In this document: in pieces, positions 1 to 5,801 of the stretch
Position numbering within the stretch: the first letter of the stretch is position 1
How the letters are laid out: the number at the start of each line of letters is the position of its first letter
Virus record (IMG/VR): IMGVR_UViG_3300020188_000055
Span: 1 to 24,221 of that record
DNA: 24,221 nt
Reading direction: 5' to 3' (one strand)
Source: a virus
Program-made: the position numbers and the translations under genes
Notes under the pieces: generated by a model
Seen by the model: the letters and a program-made list of their open reading frames with translations, nothing else
Databases searched by the model: none
What the model was told of the DNA's origin: nothing

Positions 1-380
1 TTGGTGTTAAAGGTTTGCGCCTACTTTTATATGTGTGCGCTTATAATTTGATGGATAAGCCCATCTTTATATGCTTAAACATACCTTAATGGTGTAAATA
101 AGCACCATTCAATCGGCTTATTTTACACTTTGAGTGCTTTTCATTTTACACTTTGTCACACTATACCCTTACTTTGTACACTGCGTTGTAAGGTTATGCC
201 CTTACTTTTTTCATTTCTCTTTGGTGTTAAAGGTTTCTATTAAAGACACAAAACACTATCGTTCTGTATCATTATTGCATATCGCGATTCGCGAATTAAA
301 AATCTTGTCGCTTGACATTTGACTGAGTGGTGGAGACGGCTTCTATCATCCATTAAATCCACCGCCTCCCAACAACCAAC
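1..380. repeat. Gene-free repeat region downstream of the left operon
   Basis: No convincing gene is seen here. A 16-bp direct repeat (TTGGTGTTAAAGGTTT) occurs at 1-16 and 221-236. A 13-bp repeat (ATTTTACACTTTG) occurs at 120-132 and 143-155. Degenerate copies of a block ending CCYTACTTT lie near 19-28, 166-176 and 199-208. A perfect 7-bp stem (AATGGTG/CACCATT) with an 8-nt loop spans 88-109. The region lies beyond the 3' end of the leftward operon. It could hold the operon's end signals, a regulatory region for genes to the left, or protein-binding repeats; which of these is not decidable from the window. Confidence 0.5.
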
Positions 381-608
381 TCATAGCCAATAGATGTGCT
401 TCCAGTACTTCTCTACTTTAGTCTTGCGAACTCCGTCACTACACCCTATAGCCTTTCGCTTTCTTCTGTAGTCAACGTAGCAGTCTTTACACTTACCCTT
501 GTAGTACGCGAACACACCGTTCTTTGTCTGTGGCGTGAAGCGGTCTACAGGTTTGTTTTGGTGGCAGGTGTTGCACACCTTGTACTCAATAGATTCCATC
601 AATGTCAT
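381..608 (-). CDS. Small zinc-finger (CxxC...CxxC) phage protein
   Basis: This 75-aa basic protein has two CxxC knuckles (C12/C15 and C40/C43) separated by 24 residues, followed by an Arg/Lys-rich stretch. The layout matches the zinc-binding N-terminal half of many phage HNH-type proteins, but no HNH catalytic histidines follow, so it is a stand-alone zinc finger that may bind nucleic acid. The start used is ATG at 608; a second in-frame ATG (599) is also possible. The 5' end overlaps the 50-aa gene upstream by 23 nt in another frame, so the two are probably translated from one mRNA. It is the last recognisable gene of the leftward operon in this window. The specific function is unknown. Confidence 0.65.
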   Translation of the reverse strand: MTLMESIEYKVCNTCHQNKPVDRFTPQTKNGVFAYYKGKCKDCYVDYRRKRKAIGCSDGVRKTKVEKYWKHIYWL

Positions 609-738
609 CTTTATCTAAGATTGGTTTACGGTCTAGCCAAGTGCGGTACATACGTGCCGCTACAGCAATGCGCTGTGGGTAGAATGGGTAGCTCTTACGC
701 AACCGAGCAAGGGCTATCCTGATAAACTGGTCTCTCAT
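586..738 (-). CDS. Small basic protein of unknown function (50 aa)
   Basis: This 50-aa open frame begins at an ATG that overlaps the TGA of the upstream ATPase gene (TGATG). It ends at TGA 586-588, inside the start of the zinc-finger gene. It fills what would otherwise be a 130-nt hole between two tightly packed genes. The product starts MRDQFIRIALARLRKSYPFY, is Arg-rich in the first half and has an acidic C terminus. No domain is recognised. Stop-start overlap on the 5' side and an out-of-frame overlap on the 3' side are the main support. Confidence 0.55.
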   Translation of the reverse strand: MRDQFIRIALARLRKSYPFYPQRIAVAARMYRTWLDRKPILDKDDIDGIY

Positions 739-1697
739 CAGAATTCAATGTTTTTTTGTTCCATCACCTTGGGTTCAGTATGCTTGGGGTGACTATAGGT
801 CCGCGTACCAAACTCATCCATCACATAGTACCTGTTGCTCAGTCTATCGTAATACATATACAATGAGCCAACATTACCAACAGCCTTCGGCTTTGCTTTT
901 ACAACACTAATCTTTACCTGATTAGGTTCGTATGGAATACCGTTCTCGTCTTCCAGTCCATATGGGCAACGCCATACGTTTATCACCATCATACCCTTGC
1001 GTGACCACTGCATACCTCCGGCAATATCGTTCATCGTCGGTACGTCAACATAAGGGATGCCGTTCTTGTACTTCGCCTGTTGATGTTTGGTGTGTACGGT
1101 AACGATGGTATGGTAATCCTTATCGCTAGAATGTTTACGCACTCGCGTTAATATGTTTCCAATGGCGATATCGTCCCGTACTCCGGCGTTTATATCTGTC
1201 TTTATCTCCGTGAATGGGTCTACCAGACAACCGTCTATCTTAATTCCTCTGTTCTCTATCTGCTCTACGGCAGTATAGAATCCTTCAATGCTCAGGTCCT
1301 TAAGCCCTGAATCAATAACGAAGAAGTGCTCTCTGAGGAACTCTAAGGCATTCTGCGCCTCAACATCTGTAGCGTTAACCTTATCATTGAGTAGGTATGG
1401 CTTACGAAGGTAGCACCACGCTAACTCGGCATAAACCTCAGCAGGACTTCCTGTCTCTGGAGTGTATACTGCCCACTTCCATCCCTCAAACTGGGATAGG
1501 TTCATCATAAGTTCAAAGGCGAACTGAGATTTACCTTGGTGTGCTCCTGCGTAGATGTATGTGGTGGAGCCTCTCTTGATGGAGTACTTTTCAAACAGGG
1601 CATCAAAGCCTGTCCATTCGCCCTTCTTTACGCCTGTATGGCGCATATTTTTAAGTTGGGACTCCAACCTATCCAGTGTATAAATAAATTCCTGCAT
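738..1697 (-). CDS. RecA/DnaB-superfamily ATPase, probable phage replicative helicase or recombinase
   Basis: This 319-aa protein carries a P-loop of the [AG]xxxxGKS type at residues 50-57 (AGAHQGKS). A probable catalytic glutamate lies in TPE (79-81) after the second strand. A hydrophobic strand ending in Asp at 156-160 (GCLVD) is the Walker B motif, and VHTKHQ (201-206) sits where DnaB/RecA proteins have a sensor strand. The order fits the RecA fold shared by DnaB helicases, KaiC and RadA. The N terminus lacks a DnaB primase-interaction domain of normal size, so it is a short, C-domain-only type. Its position at the end of a recombination/replication operon supports a role in DNA unwinding or strand exchange. 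Helicase versus recombinase is not resolved. Confidence 0.75.
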   Translation of the reverse strand: MQEFIYTLDRLESQLKNMRHTGVKKGEWTGFDALFEKYSIKRGSTTYIYAGAHQGKSQFAFELMMNLSQFEGWKWAVYTPETGSPAEVYAELAWCYLRKPYLLNDKVNATDVEAQNALEFLREHFFVIDSGLKDLSIEGFYTAVEQIENRGIKIDGCLVDPFTEIKTDINAGVRDDIAIGNILTRVRKHSSDKDYHTIVTVHTKHQQAKYKNGIPYVDVPTMNDIAGGMQWSRKGMMVINVWRCPYGLEDENGIPYEPNQVKISVVKAKPKAVGNVGSLYMYYDRLSNRYYVMDEFGTRTYSHPKHTEPKVMEQKNIEF

Positions 1698-1717
1698 TTC
1701 ATTTTGGTTTAAGAGTT

Positions 1718-1963
1718 TTATGTTGCTTGGCCAACCACCTTTGATTCGTACACCTTCATCACTTCTAGACGGACAATCTTCTTACCCTTAAGCCCTAGCT
1801 GCTGTATAGCAAAGGCGTAGTTTACATTGTCCTTTGTGATGTCTTCGGGGGATGTGTAGCGAGAGATTGCGTACCCATTTTTATAGTGGTTTATCAATGC
1901 GCTTCCGCGCTTTGTGGACCACCGGTACTGAACCTCGTGATGGTAGATGTTCTTGTCTTCCAA
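1718..1963 (-). CDS. Hypothetical protein (81 aa)
   Basis: This 81-aa protein is not recognised. It has mixed charged/aromatic composition, with an N-terminal stretch rich in His, Tyr and Trp and a basic C-terminal strand (GKKIVRLEVMKVYESK). No membrane segment, signal peptide or cysteine pair is visible. It sits 20 nt upstream of the ATPase gene and 62 nt downstream of the SSB-tail-like gene, all leftward, so it is part of the replication operon. A role in DNA metabolism is inferred from context only. Confidence 0.6.
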   Translation of the reverse strand: MEDKNIYHHEVQYRWSTKRGSALINHYKNGYAISRYTSPEDITKDNVNYAFAIQQLGLKGKKIVRLEVMKVYESKVVGQAT

Positions 1964-2025
1964 TTTAAAAAGTGGGGGTTTCGTGGAATGGTCCTACGCA
2001 AACCACTACTCCCCCCTATTTTTAA

Positions 2026-2265
2026 TTAGAACAAGTCATCGTTCGTAGCGTTGGCAGGCTGTGCCTGAGGCGTGTACTGTTGTGGTACTTCGCCATACCA
2101 TTCGCCTTCTTTGTTCTTCTTGATGTCAAAGACCATCCAGCCGTTTTGGTTGGTTTCTCCTTTCATCATTTCAAAATCACGGGGACCCATAGATACCTTG
2201 ATGATTTCTCCGTACTTGGTAGGAGTTGTCTTGAACTTGCCTACGTATTTGCGCTTGTTTTCCAT
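2026..2265 (-). CDS. Small protein with SSB-like acidic C-terminal tail
   Basis: This 79-aa protein has a probable small beta-rich body (residues 1-58), then a Gln/Pro/Ala-rich linker (about 59-73), and ends in NDDLF. The linker plus acidic tip with terminal Phe has the same design as the tail of bacterial SSB (consensus DDDIPF), which recruits partner proteins. The body is too short for a standard OB fold of about 110 residues, so calling it SSB is not justified. A shortened ssDNA-binding or SSB-mimic protein is a reasonable guess given the neighbouring annealase, exonuclease and ATPase. One base separates it from the dnaA-like gene upstream. Confidence 0.6.
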   Translation of the reverse strand: MENKRKYVGKFKTTPTKYGEIIKVSMGPRDFEMMKGETNQNGWMVFDIKKNKEGEWYGEVPQQYTPQAQPANATNDDLF

Positions 2266-2266
2266 T

Positions 2267-2701
2267 TTAGTCGTTTGTTAAAAGTTGCTTAATGTGGTTC
2301 AGCTGGTCTTTAATTTTCTCAACTGTAACCTTTAGAATCTTGACCTCCTTGTGAAGGTCTTCATACGTAACTCCTACGTTTTCCAGAGAGTTTGTAACTC
2401 TATTGTATAACGCTGAGTATCTTTTGTCTGCCATCCTATTGTCGTGAGACATTACATAGGTATGCGATACCTTTAGGTCAACGCCTAGGATATCTGAGAT
2501 TGATTGGTACGTGTAGCCATTTTCACGTAGAATCACAGAGACGAGGCTTCGCACGTTTAAAACCTCTTTCTTTCTAGAGCCTCCTAGGAGTTCGTCTATG
2601 TGGACCATACCTGCTTCGCAGGATAGTTCAATGACGGACCTAGACAGCTCATCAAAGGAGCTTAATCTCTGCTGCGCGGTAGGGGTTGAATTCATTTTCA
2701 A
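2267..2701 (-). CDS. DnaA domain IV-like helix-turn-helix protein with C-terminal coiled coil
   Basis: In this 144-aa protein, residues 50-90 follow the C-terminal DNA-binding domain of DnaA: an Arg-led helix (RSLVSVILRE), a turn with YTYQSISDILG, then a signature-like stretch around SHTYVMSH (79-86). Residues 110-142 form a predicted coiled coil. The AAA+ domain of DnaA is absent, so it should bind DNA but not hydrolyse ATP. It is more diverged from the DnaA signature than the second protein of this type at 3935-4399. The longest start overlaps the exonuclease gene by 50 nt; ATG at 2695 or an internal Met at residue 32 would shorten it. It may be an origin-binding or regulatory protein. Confidence 0.65.
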   Translation of the reverse strand: MKMNSTPTAQQRLSSFDELSRSVIELSCEAGMVHIDELLGGSRKKEVLNVRSLVSVILRENGYTYQSISDILGVDLKVSHTYVMSHDNRMADKRYSALYNRVTNSLENVGVTYEDLHKEVKILKVTVEKIKDQLNHIKQLLTND

Positions 2702-3389
2702 GAAACAATTGTTTGTATTTAGATATAGCCTCTTGAGCCTTTATGGCCCCTTGGACTATGAACTGAGACGAGCACTCGTAGATTCCAATGTCGTATGGGA
2801 ACGACTTTGTGATGACTACGAAGTAGAACTTCTCAACTCCAAACAGATGGCAGTAAACTGCTGCCTGTTGGTCATAGCCCATATACTTAGCAGAGCGACT
2901 AAACTCGGACAACTCACCACCTGTGGTCTTTACGTCTACGAGATAGGCTGGAGCGAAGTCCCTCTCAACAACAAGGTCCGCCTTGCCTTTGATAGGTATT
3001 CCATCCCACTCCCCAATAGCCGGAACTTCTGGGGTGCTATCCGTGTACATAAGGTCACAGGCTTCAGGACACTTCCTTAGAGCCTCGTTCATCTTGTAAA
3101 GGGTATCTGCATCTTTCTGTGTGAGAATAATCTTCTCTGAGTTTTCTTCACAGAACGCGGTATAATCTTTACCTCTACGTGTTCCTTCAAATCCAACGAA
3201 GACTTCCTTGTCCTCCAGTGCAAGGGCGTGGAACGCCTTGCCCATCTCTAGAGCGTTGGAAGAAGAGTCCAAACCCTTCTTATTCAACCACATATAGAAA
3301 AGCGATGGCGACTTATGTAACAACTTCAATGAAGAGTTAGTTAGGTACTCCCGGTCGGCGTAGTATTCTTCGTCAGATTCAAACATCAC
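2652..3389 (-). CDS. PD-(D/E)XK exonuclease, RecE/exonuclease VIII-like
   Basis: This 245-aa protein has the motif set of phage exonucleases of the RecE/DUF3799 type: an N-terminal LTNSSLK helix (16-22), GKAFHAL (50-56), GKADLV with D138, YLVDVKTT with D152 and K154 as the catalytic DxK, and QQAAVY (174-179) as the Q-x3-Y helix. This enzyme class resects duplex DNA ends 5' to 3' to leave a 3' overhang. Its start overlaps the stop of the upstream annealing protein gene by 4 nt (ATGA), as expected for a two-component exonuclease/annealase recombination system. Length is near the usual size for phage versions and shorter than full RecE. Confidence 0.85.
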   Translation of the reverse strand: MMFESDEEYYADREYLTNSSLKLLHKSPSLFYMWLNKKGLDSSSNALEMGKAFHALALEDKEVFVGFEGTRRGKDYTAFCEENSEKIILTQKDADTLYKMNEALRKCPEACDLMYTDSTPEVPAIGEWDGIPIKGKADLVVERDFAPAYLVDVKTTGGELSEFSRSAKYMGYDQQAAVYCHLFGVEKFYFVVITKSFPYDIGIYECSSQFIVQGAIKAQEAISKYKQLFLENEFNPYRAAEIKLL

Positions 3390-3889
3390 AAGCCTAGTTC
3401 AGCGATTTGTTCTTTGCTTGCTTCGTACTTCTTTAAGGCTTCACGAACCTTGTCCTCCTTGCCCTCGGATAGCGCGACCTTCATCTTATCCATCACCTCC
3501 GTAGTGAGAGGTTGTTTGGATGTGGTGAGGTTTTGCTTTCCAATGGCCACTTGAACTTCTTGCGCTGAGGCGATAGATGTCTCAATGCCGATTCCAAGGT
3601 TGGCTAGTGCGCGACCCCAGGCAGAGGTCTCAGCGTTCTCCACATACGAGGTCTTATTGACCATTGATGAGGAGCGGTCTTCCTGTGCTAGTCCCATCGC
3701 CACCACAGCACCTTCGGTGTTGCGGATTGATGCACGAACTACGCAGGAGTTCTCGTCTAACGAGAGGAGTTCTGTTTCAAGCGCCCAGCCGTCGTACCGG
3801 GGTTCAGTACGGAAGTACTTGATTCGCTCGTTGACTTCCACATACTGCTTACCGCGGATGTTGGTTGTCTTGAATTGATAGTTTGCCAT
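3386..3889 (-). CDS. Probable single-strand annealing protein (ERF/Rad52-like group)
   Basis: This 167-aa protein is predicted to pair complementary single strands during phage recombination. Residues 15-115 contain alternating strands and then the block TSYVENAETSAWGRALANLG (about 80-99). This is reminiscent of the ERF-type segment in which a conserved helix (typically ending ARRYAL..LGI) follows a short Ser/Thr turn. The C-terminal third is a Lys/Glu-rich helical tail. The gene directly precedes and overlaps the PD-(D/E)XK exonuclease, the classic partner of annealases. Function is inferred mainly from context and fold-level resemblance, and a profile search is needed. A perfect -7 box lies 29 nt upstream of the start. 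Confidence 0.6.
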   Translation of the reverse strand: MANYQFKTTNIRGKQYVEVNERIKYFRTEPRYDGWALETELLSLDENSCVVRASIRNTEGAVVAMGLAQEDRSSSMVNKTSYVENAETSAWGRALANLGIGIETSIASAQEVQVAIGKQNLTTSKQPLTTEVMDKMKVALSEGKEDKVREALKKYEASKEQIAELGL

Positions 3890-3917
3890 TAGTTGATTGT
3901 TTTGGTTAAACTTAAGT

Positions 3918-3947
3918 CAAATATAATACAAAATTTATATCCCGCAA
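3918..3947 (-). promoter_or_regulatory. Bacteroidetes-type promoter for the annealase gene
   Basis: On the minus strand TATATTTG (3925-3918) matches the Bacteroidetes -7 consensus TAnnTTTG exactly. A TTG (3947-3945) lies upstream with a 19-bp spacer, inside the expected 19-21 bp. It overlaps the end of the upstream dnaA-like gene and lies 29 nt before the annealase start. It would let the recombination genes be transcribed separately from the module at 4.5 kb. Confidence 0.55.
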
Positions 3948-4399
3948 TAACGATTCTGTATTTTTTCAATGATTCCATTAGCCAGTATCTCTGACTGAAC
4001 GTGGTCCAAGTCATTTAACTCTATAAAATCTTGGATTTTATCTAGTATGTTAATCTGAAGGGACTCTCTGTTGTCAGTGTTTATACCTAGCATCACTTCA
4101 CAGTAATCTATGATTGACTTGGTGTTTTCATACGCCTTGTGTATGTTGCCCTGAGAACCTTCAAGAAGGCTCTTTCCTCTTCTACAAGCGTGGATTATCG
4201 TTGAGTGATTCTTCTTCATAGCATTGGCTATCGTCTGATACGACATACCGTAATAGTTTCTAAAGAGTAGCGATACGCAGCTTCTGTAGTCCACATAGGC
4301 GGCGTACCTATGTTCAGCTGTTATATCAATTCCAACTCTGGACTGGAGTTCATCTAAAGTTCGTCTAAGTAGGAGTGATGCTTCTGCTTGTTCAATCAT
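3935..4399 (-). CDS. DnaA domain IV-like DNA-binding protein
   Basis: In this 154-aa protein, residues 36-78 closely follow DnaA domain IV: an entry helix (YRSCVSLLFRNYYG), the HTH segment SYQTIANAMKKN, and the DnaA signature-like NHSTIIHA (64-71), where DnaA has (D/N)H(S/T)T(V/I)xHA. The residues that read the DnaA box are therefore largely kept. Domains I-III, including the AAA+ ATPase, are absent. The remainder is helical with no known domain. The gene follows, after a 70-nt leader, the TACTATATAG repeat module at 4459-4592, a possible binding site of this protein or its paralogue. Likely roles are replication initiation or transcription control; which is unproven. Confidence 0.72.
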   Translation of the reverse strand: MIEQAEASLLLRRTLDELQSRVGIDITAEHRYAAYVDYRSCVSLLFRNYYGMSYQTIANAMKKNHSTIIHACRRGKSLLEGSQGNIHKAYENTKSIIDYCEVMLGINTDNRESLQINILDKIQDFIELNDLDHVQSEILANGIIEKIQNRYCGI

Positions 4400-4458
4400 A
4401 ATTTCTGGGGTTTTTTAGGTTAGTCGCGGTACGGTGTCCGGTTTGTCCACCGAACGAA

Positions 4459-4592
4459 CACTTCAAAAGTGAACACATATATAGGGTTGCCCCTTTCACT
4501 ATATAGGGTAAGAAAACCCCTAAAGGGTTTTCTATACTATATAGAGTATATACTATATAGAGTATATATACTATATAGGGCATACTATATAG
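4459..4592. repeat. TACTATATAG repeat array, hairpin and 17-mer: regulatory/iteron module 1
   Basis: Four exact copies of TACTATATAG start at 4535, 4551, 4569 and 4583 (steps of 16, 18 and 14 bp). A near copy (CACTATATAG) is at 4497-4506. A perfect hairpin with 9-bp stem AGAAAACCC/GGGTTTTCT and 5-nt loop spans 4511-4533. Read on the minus strand, the 17-mer CCCTATATATGTGTTCA is at 4486-4470, followed by a CACTT/AAGTG dyad at 4459-4471. The order array, hairpin, single site, 17-mer, gene is the same as in the module at 7589-7755. It lies just upstream of the leftward dnaA-like gene, so it is a promoter/operator or origin candidate. Confidence 0.75.
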
Positions 4593-4983
4593 GGAGGTAG
4601 AACTTAAGTCCTTCAAGAGCTTCGTCAAGTCGCAACTTGAGCCTCTCGTTCTCCTCTTGCAATTCTAGGCACTGGCCTCTGGCTAGTGTTAGGTGTTTGG
4701 AGAGTTCAGCATTTTGCTGAACTAAATCGCTGTTCTTTGCAATCACATCCCTATGTTTCGCTCTTGCCTCATCTATCTTCCCAGATATAGAGGCTATGTC
4801 ATCCAAACGAAACTTGTACTTGTAGGTGAATTCGGAGAGGCCAAGGTAGGCCTTCTCCAAATCTCCACGTAGAGGGCTGTTTTCTTTCGTTAGAGAGCGT
4901 AACACCCCTGCTAGAGTATCCAAGTATGCGTGAGCGACATTAAGGTCGTTAAACGCAAGGATTTCATATTCGTCCTTAACCAT
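4585..4983 (-). CDS. Coiled-coil protein of unknown function
   Basis: This protein is 132 aa from ATG 4983. The first 60 residues form an alpha-helical region, followed by a long Glu/Lys/Leu heptad stretch to near the C terminus (LVQQNAELSKHL, then LELQEENERLKLRLDEALE), a clear coiled coil. No catalytic motif is seen. ATG 4983 overlaps the upstream stop by 8 nt. An alternative TTG start at 5007 has AAGGAGG six bases before it, which would add eight residues; the SD-like string is also coding sequence of the upstream gene. The stop codon lies inside the last TACTATATAG copy of module 1, so the repeat array abuts the gene. It may be an oligomerisation or scaffold protein for DNA transactions. 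Confidence 0.65.
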   Translation of the reverse strand: MVKDEYEILAFNDLNVAHAYLDTLAGVLRSLTKENSPLRGDLEKAYLGLSEFTYKYKFRLDDIASISGKIDEARAKHRDVIAKNSDLVQQNAELSKHLTLARGQCLELQEENERLKLRLDEALEGLKFYLPI

Positions 4984-5233
4984 TGAACGAATAGGTCTCG
5001 CGGTCAAACACTACCTCCTTAATTGATTCCGGACGTACACTGCGGTATCCATCCTGCATATCAAAGAAGTTCCAGTTCTCGTTCTTCAGTGTGCTTACGC
5101 CACCCTTAACGAACTTGTGTACGCCAAAGCGCCCACGAAGGAAACGCTCCTCACCATCTTTCTTGATGAACCGTACAGAGAAGAACTGTCCGCTCTTCTG
5201 GATTTCTGATTTGAGTTGATTCAGGTTTTTCAT
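4976..5233 (-). CDS. Conserved small phage protein, possible SH3-like beta barrel (85 aa)
   Basis: In this 85-aa protein, after a short N-terminal helix, residues 18-75 read as successive beta strands (FSVRFIKKDG, RFLRGRFGV, WNFFDMQDGYRSV, IKEVVF). The pattern VRFIKKDG...R.GV.K...GG...D.Q.GYR.I is one I recall from many marine phage small proteins of unknown function. No catalytic residues are evident. It overlaps the coiled-coil gene downstream, implying coupled translation. It is preceded by an A-rich leader and a near-consensus -7/-33 pair (5257-5287), so it may head a transcription unit. Confidence 0.65.
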   Translation of the reverse strand: MKNLNQLKSEIQKSGQFFSVRFIKKDGEERFLRGRFGVHKFVKGGVSTLKNENWNFFDMQDGYRSVRPESIKEVVFDRETYSFNG

Positions 5234-5256
5234 AGTTCAGTTGTTTTTTGTTTTTG

Positions 5257-5287
5257 CTAAGTTACAATCGGTTGGTAATCAGTTCAA
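5257..5287 (-). promoter_or_regulatory. Candidate promoter upstream of the 85-aa gene
   Basis: On the minus strand TAACTTAG (5264-5257) is one base off the TAnnTTTG -7 consensus. A TTG (5287-5285) stands 20 bp upstream of it. It is followed by an A-rich leader (CAAAAACAAAAAACAACTG) ending at the ATG. A related leader precedes the 41-aa gene, with shared blocks including TTGACYWAAAATGGTKA upstream and TAAYTTAG. Confidence 0.45.
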
Positions 5288-5311
5288 TCACCATTTTAGG
5301 TCAATAAATAT

Positions 5312-5437
5312 TTAAATTGTTTCATCCTGTAGGTCCAGCTGACCAAGGCAATGGTTTAGCTGCTGATTGAGGAACTCGTTCCGCTGTTCAAGTGATTCAA
5401 TTCTGTATTGTAAATACTTAATTAAGTTGGCATCCAT
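5312..5437 (-). CDS. Very small coiled/helical peptide (41 aa)
   Basis: This 41-aa frame runs from ATG 5437 to TAA 5312. The peptide begins MDANLIKYLQYRIESLEQRN and continues Asn/Gln/Leu-rich, with Leu/Ile spacing of a short amphipathic helix or leucine-zipper type. It is preceded by the same kind of A-rich leader as the 85-aa gene and fills the space before that gene's promoter. No family is recognised. It may be a small regulator or a dimerisation peptide. Support is the leader, the gene spacing and the non-random helical composition. Confidence 0.5.
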   Translation of the reverse strand: MDANLIKYLQYRIESLEQRNEFLNQQLNHCLGQLDLQDETI

Positions 5438-5469
5438 AGTTTCTAGTTTTTAAGTTGTTTTTGTTTCTT

Positions 5470-5518
5470 CTAAATTACAAAGGCCTGATAACCAAAGCGT
5501 AACCATTTTTAGTCAAGA
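5470..5518 (-). promoter_or_regulatory. Candidate leader/promoter upstream of the 41-aa gene
   Basis: On the minus strand TAATTTAG (5477-5470) is one base off TAnnTTTG. It shares with the leader at 5257-5305 an upstream TTGAC-AAAATGGT block and a downstream A-rich tract, with similar positions of GGTTATC/TGATTACC. No TTG sits at the ideal 19-21 bp distance, so the -33 match is poor. The resemblance of the two leaders is the main reason to call it regulatory. Confidence 0.35.
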
Positions 5519-5519
5519 T

Positions 5520-5750
5520 ATCTCAAAAATTATTCATTTTCCAAATCACAGAAAAAATATTTCAAAAATCAAAAGTCCAGGATTTTTTTCCCTATTCGCG
5601 TTAAGCGCTCAAAAGCTTGTAGGCATATGCGCCCGGAGTGTGCAGGAAACAATGACACGTAGCGCCCGCGCTAGGCGTTTTATGCTCTTGATGTACCATC
5701 CGCCACGTGCACGCGTGCAGGTGCGCACACGGGTACATATAGGGCAGAAA
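5520..5750. other. Gene-free spacer: AT-rich half, then GC-rich palindromic half
   Basis: From 5520 to about 5590 the sequence is A/T-rich with no gene. From about 5595 to 5750 it turns GC-rich and holds many short palindromes: AGCGCT, AAGCTT, GCATATGC, TAGCGC-CC-GCGCTA, the 12-bp TGCACGCGTGCA and GTGCGCAC. Positions 5704-5719 alternate pyrimidine and purine perfectly, and the alternation resumes at 5721-5731. A plus-strand terminator follows at 5755-5791. It could encode a structured RNA on the plus strand or be a protein-binding or Z-DNA-prone site; no known RNA family is recognised. Confidence 0.45.
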
Positions 5751-5754
5751 TTGA

Positions 5755-5791
5755 CCCGGGGAAATTCCCGGGCCTTTTTCTCTGTTTTTTT
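5755..5791 (+). terminator. Intrinsic terminator on the plus strand
   Basis: CCCGGG (5755-5760) pairs with CCCGGG (5767-5772) over a GAAATT loop, followed by CCTTTTTCTCTG and seven T residues (5785-5791). On the minus strand the hairpin is not followed by a T run, so it works best for rightward transcripts. No plus-strand gene is seen upstream, which raises the possibility of a short non-coding transcript or a roadblock against antisense reading into the cassette. Confidence 0.65.
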
Positions 5792-5801
5792 GGGTCATTT
5801 T

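Noticed and set aside
134-322. 62-aa plus-strand frame in the left repeat region
   Set aside because: It lies over repeats, is Phe/His/Tyr-rich low-complexity, and has no partner gene or leader.
328-370. GGTGGA/TCCACC inverted repeat
   Set aside because: Short 6-bp stem with a long loop and no T run on either side, so not a convincing terminator or RNA.
4392-4628. 78-aa minus-strand frame across module 1
   Set aside because: It is a translation of the TACTATATAG repeats (Tyr/Ile/Leu/Val low complexity) and overlaps the repeat array and two better genes.
5601-5798. 65-aa minus-strand frame just after the 64-aa gene (His/Cys/Pro-rich)
   Set aside because: The ATG is well placed, four bases after the upstream stop. 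However, the frame runs through the terminator hairpin and the palindromic stretch, and its composition is odd. It is not excluded, only unsupported.
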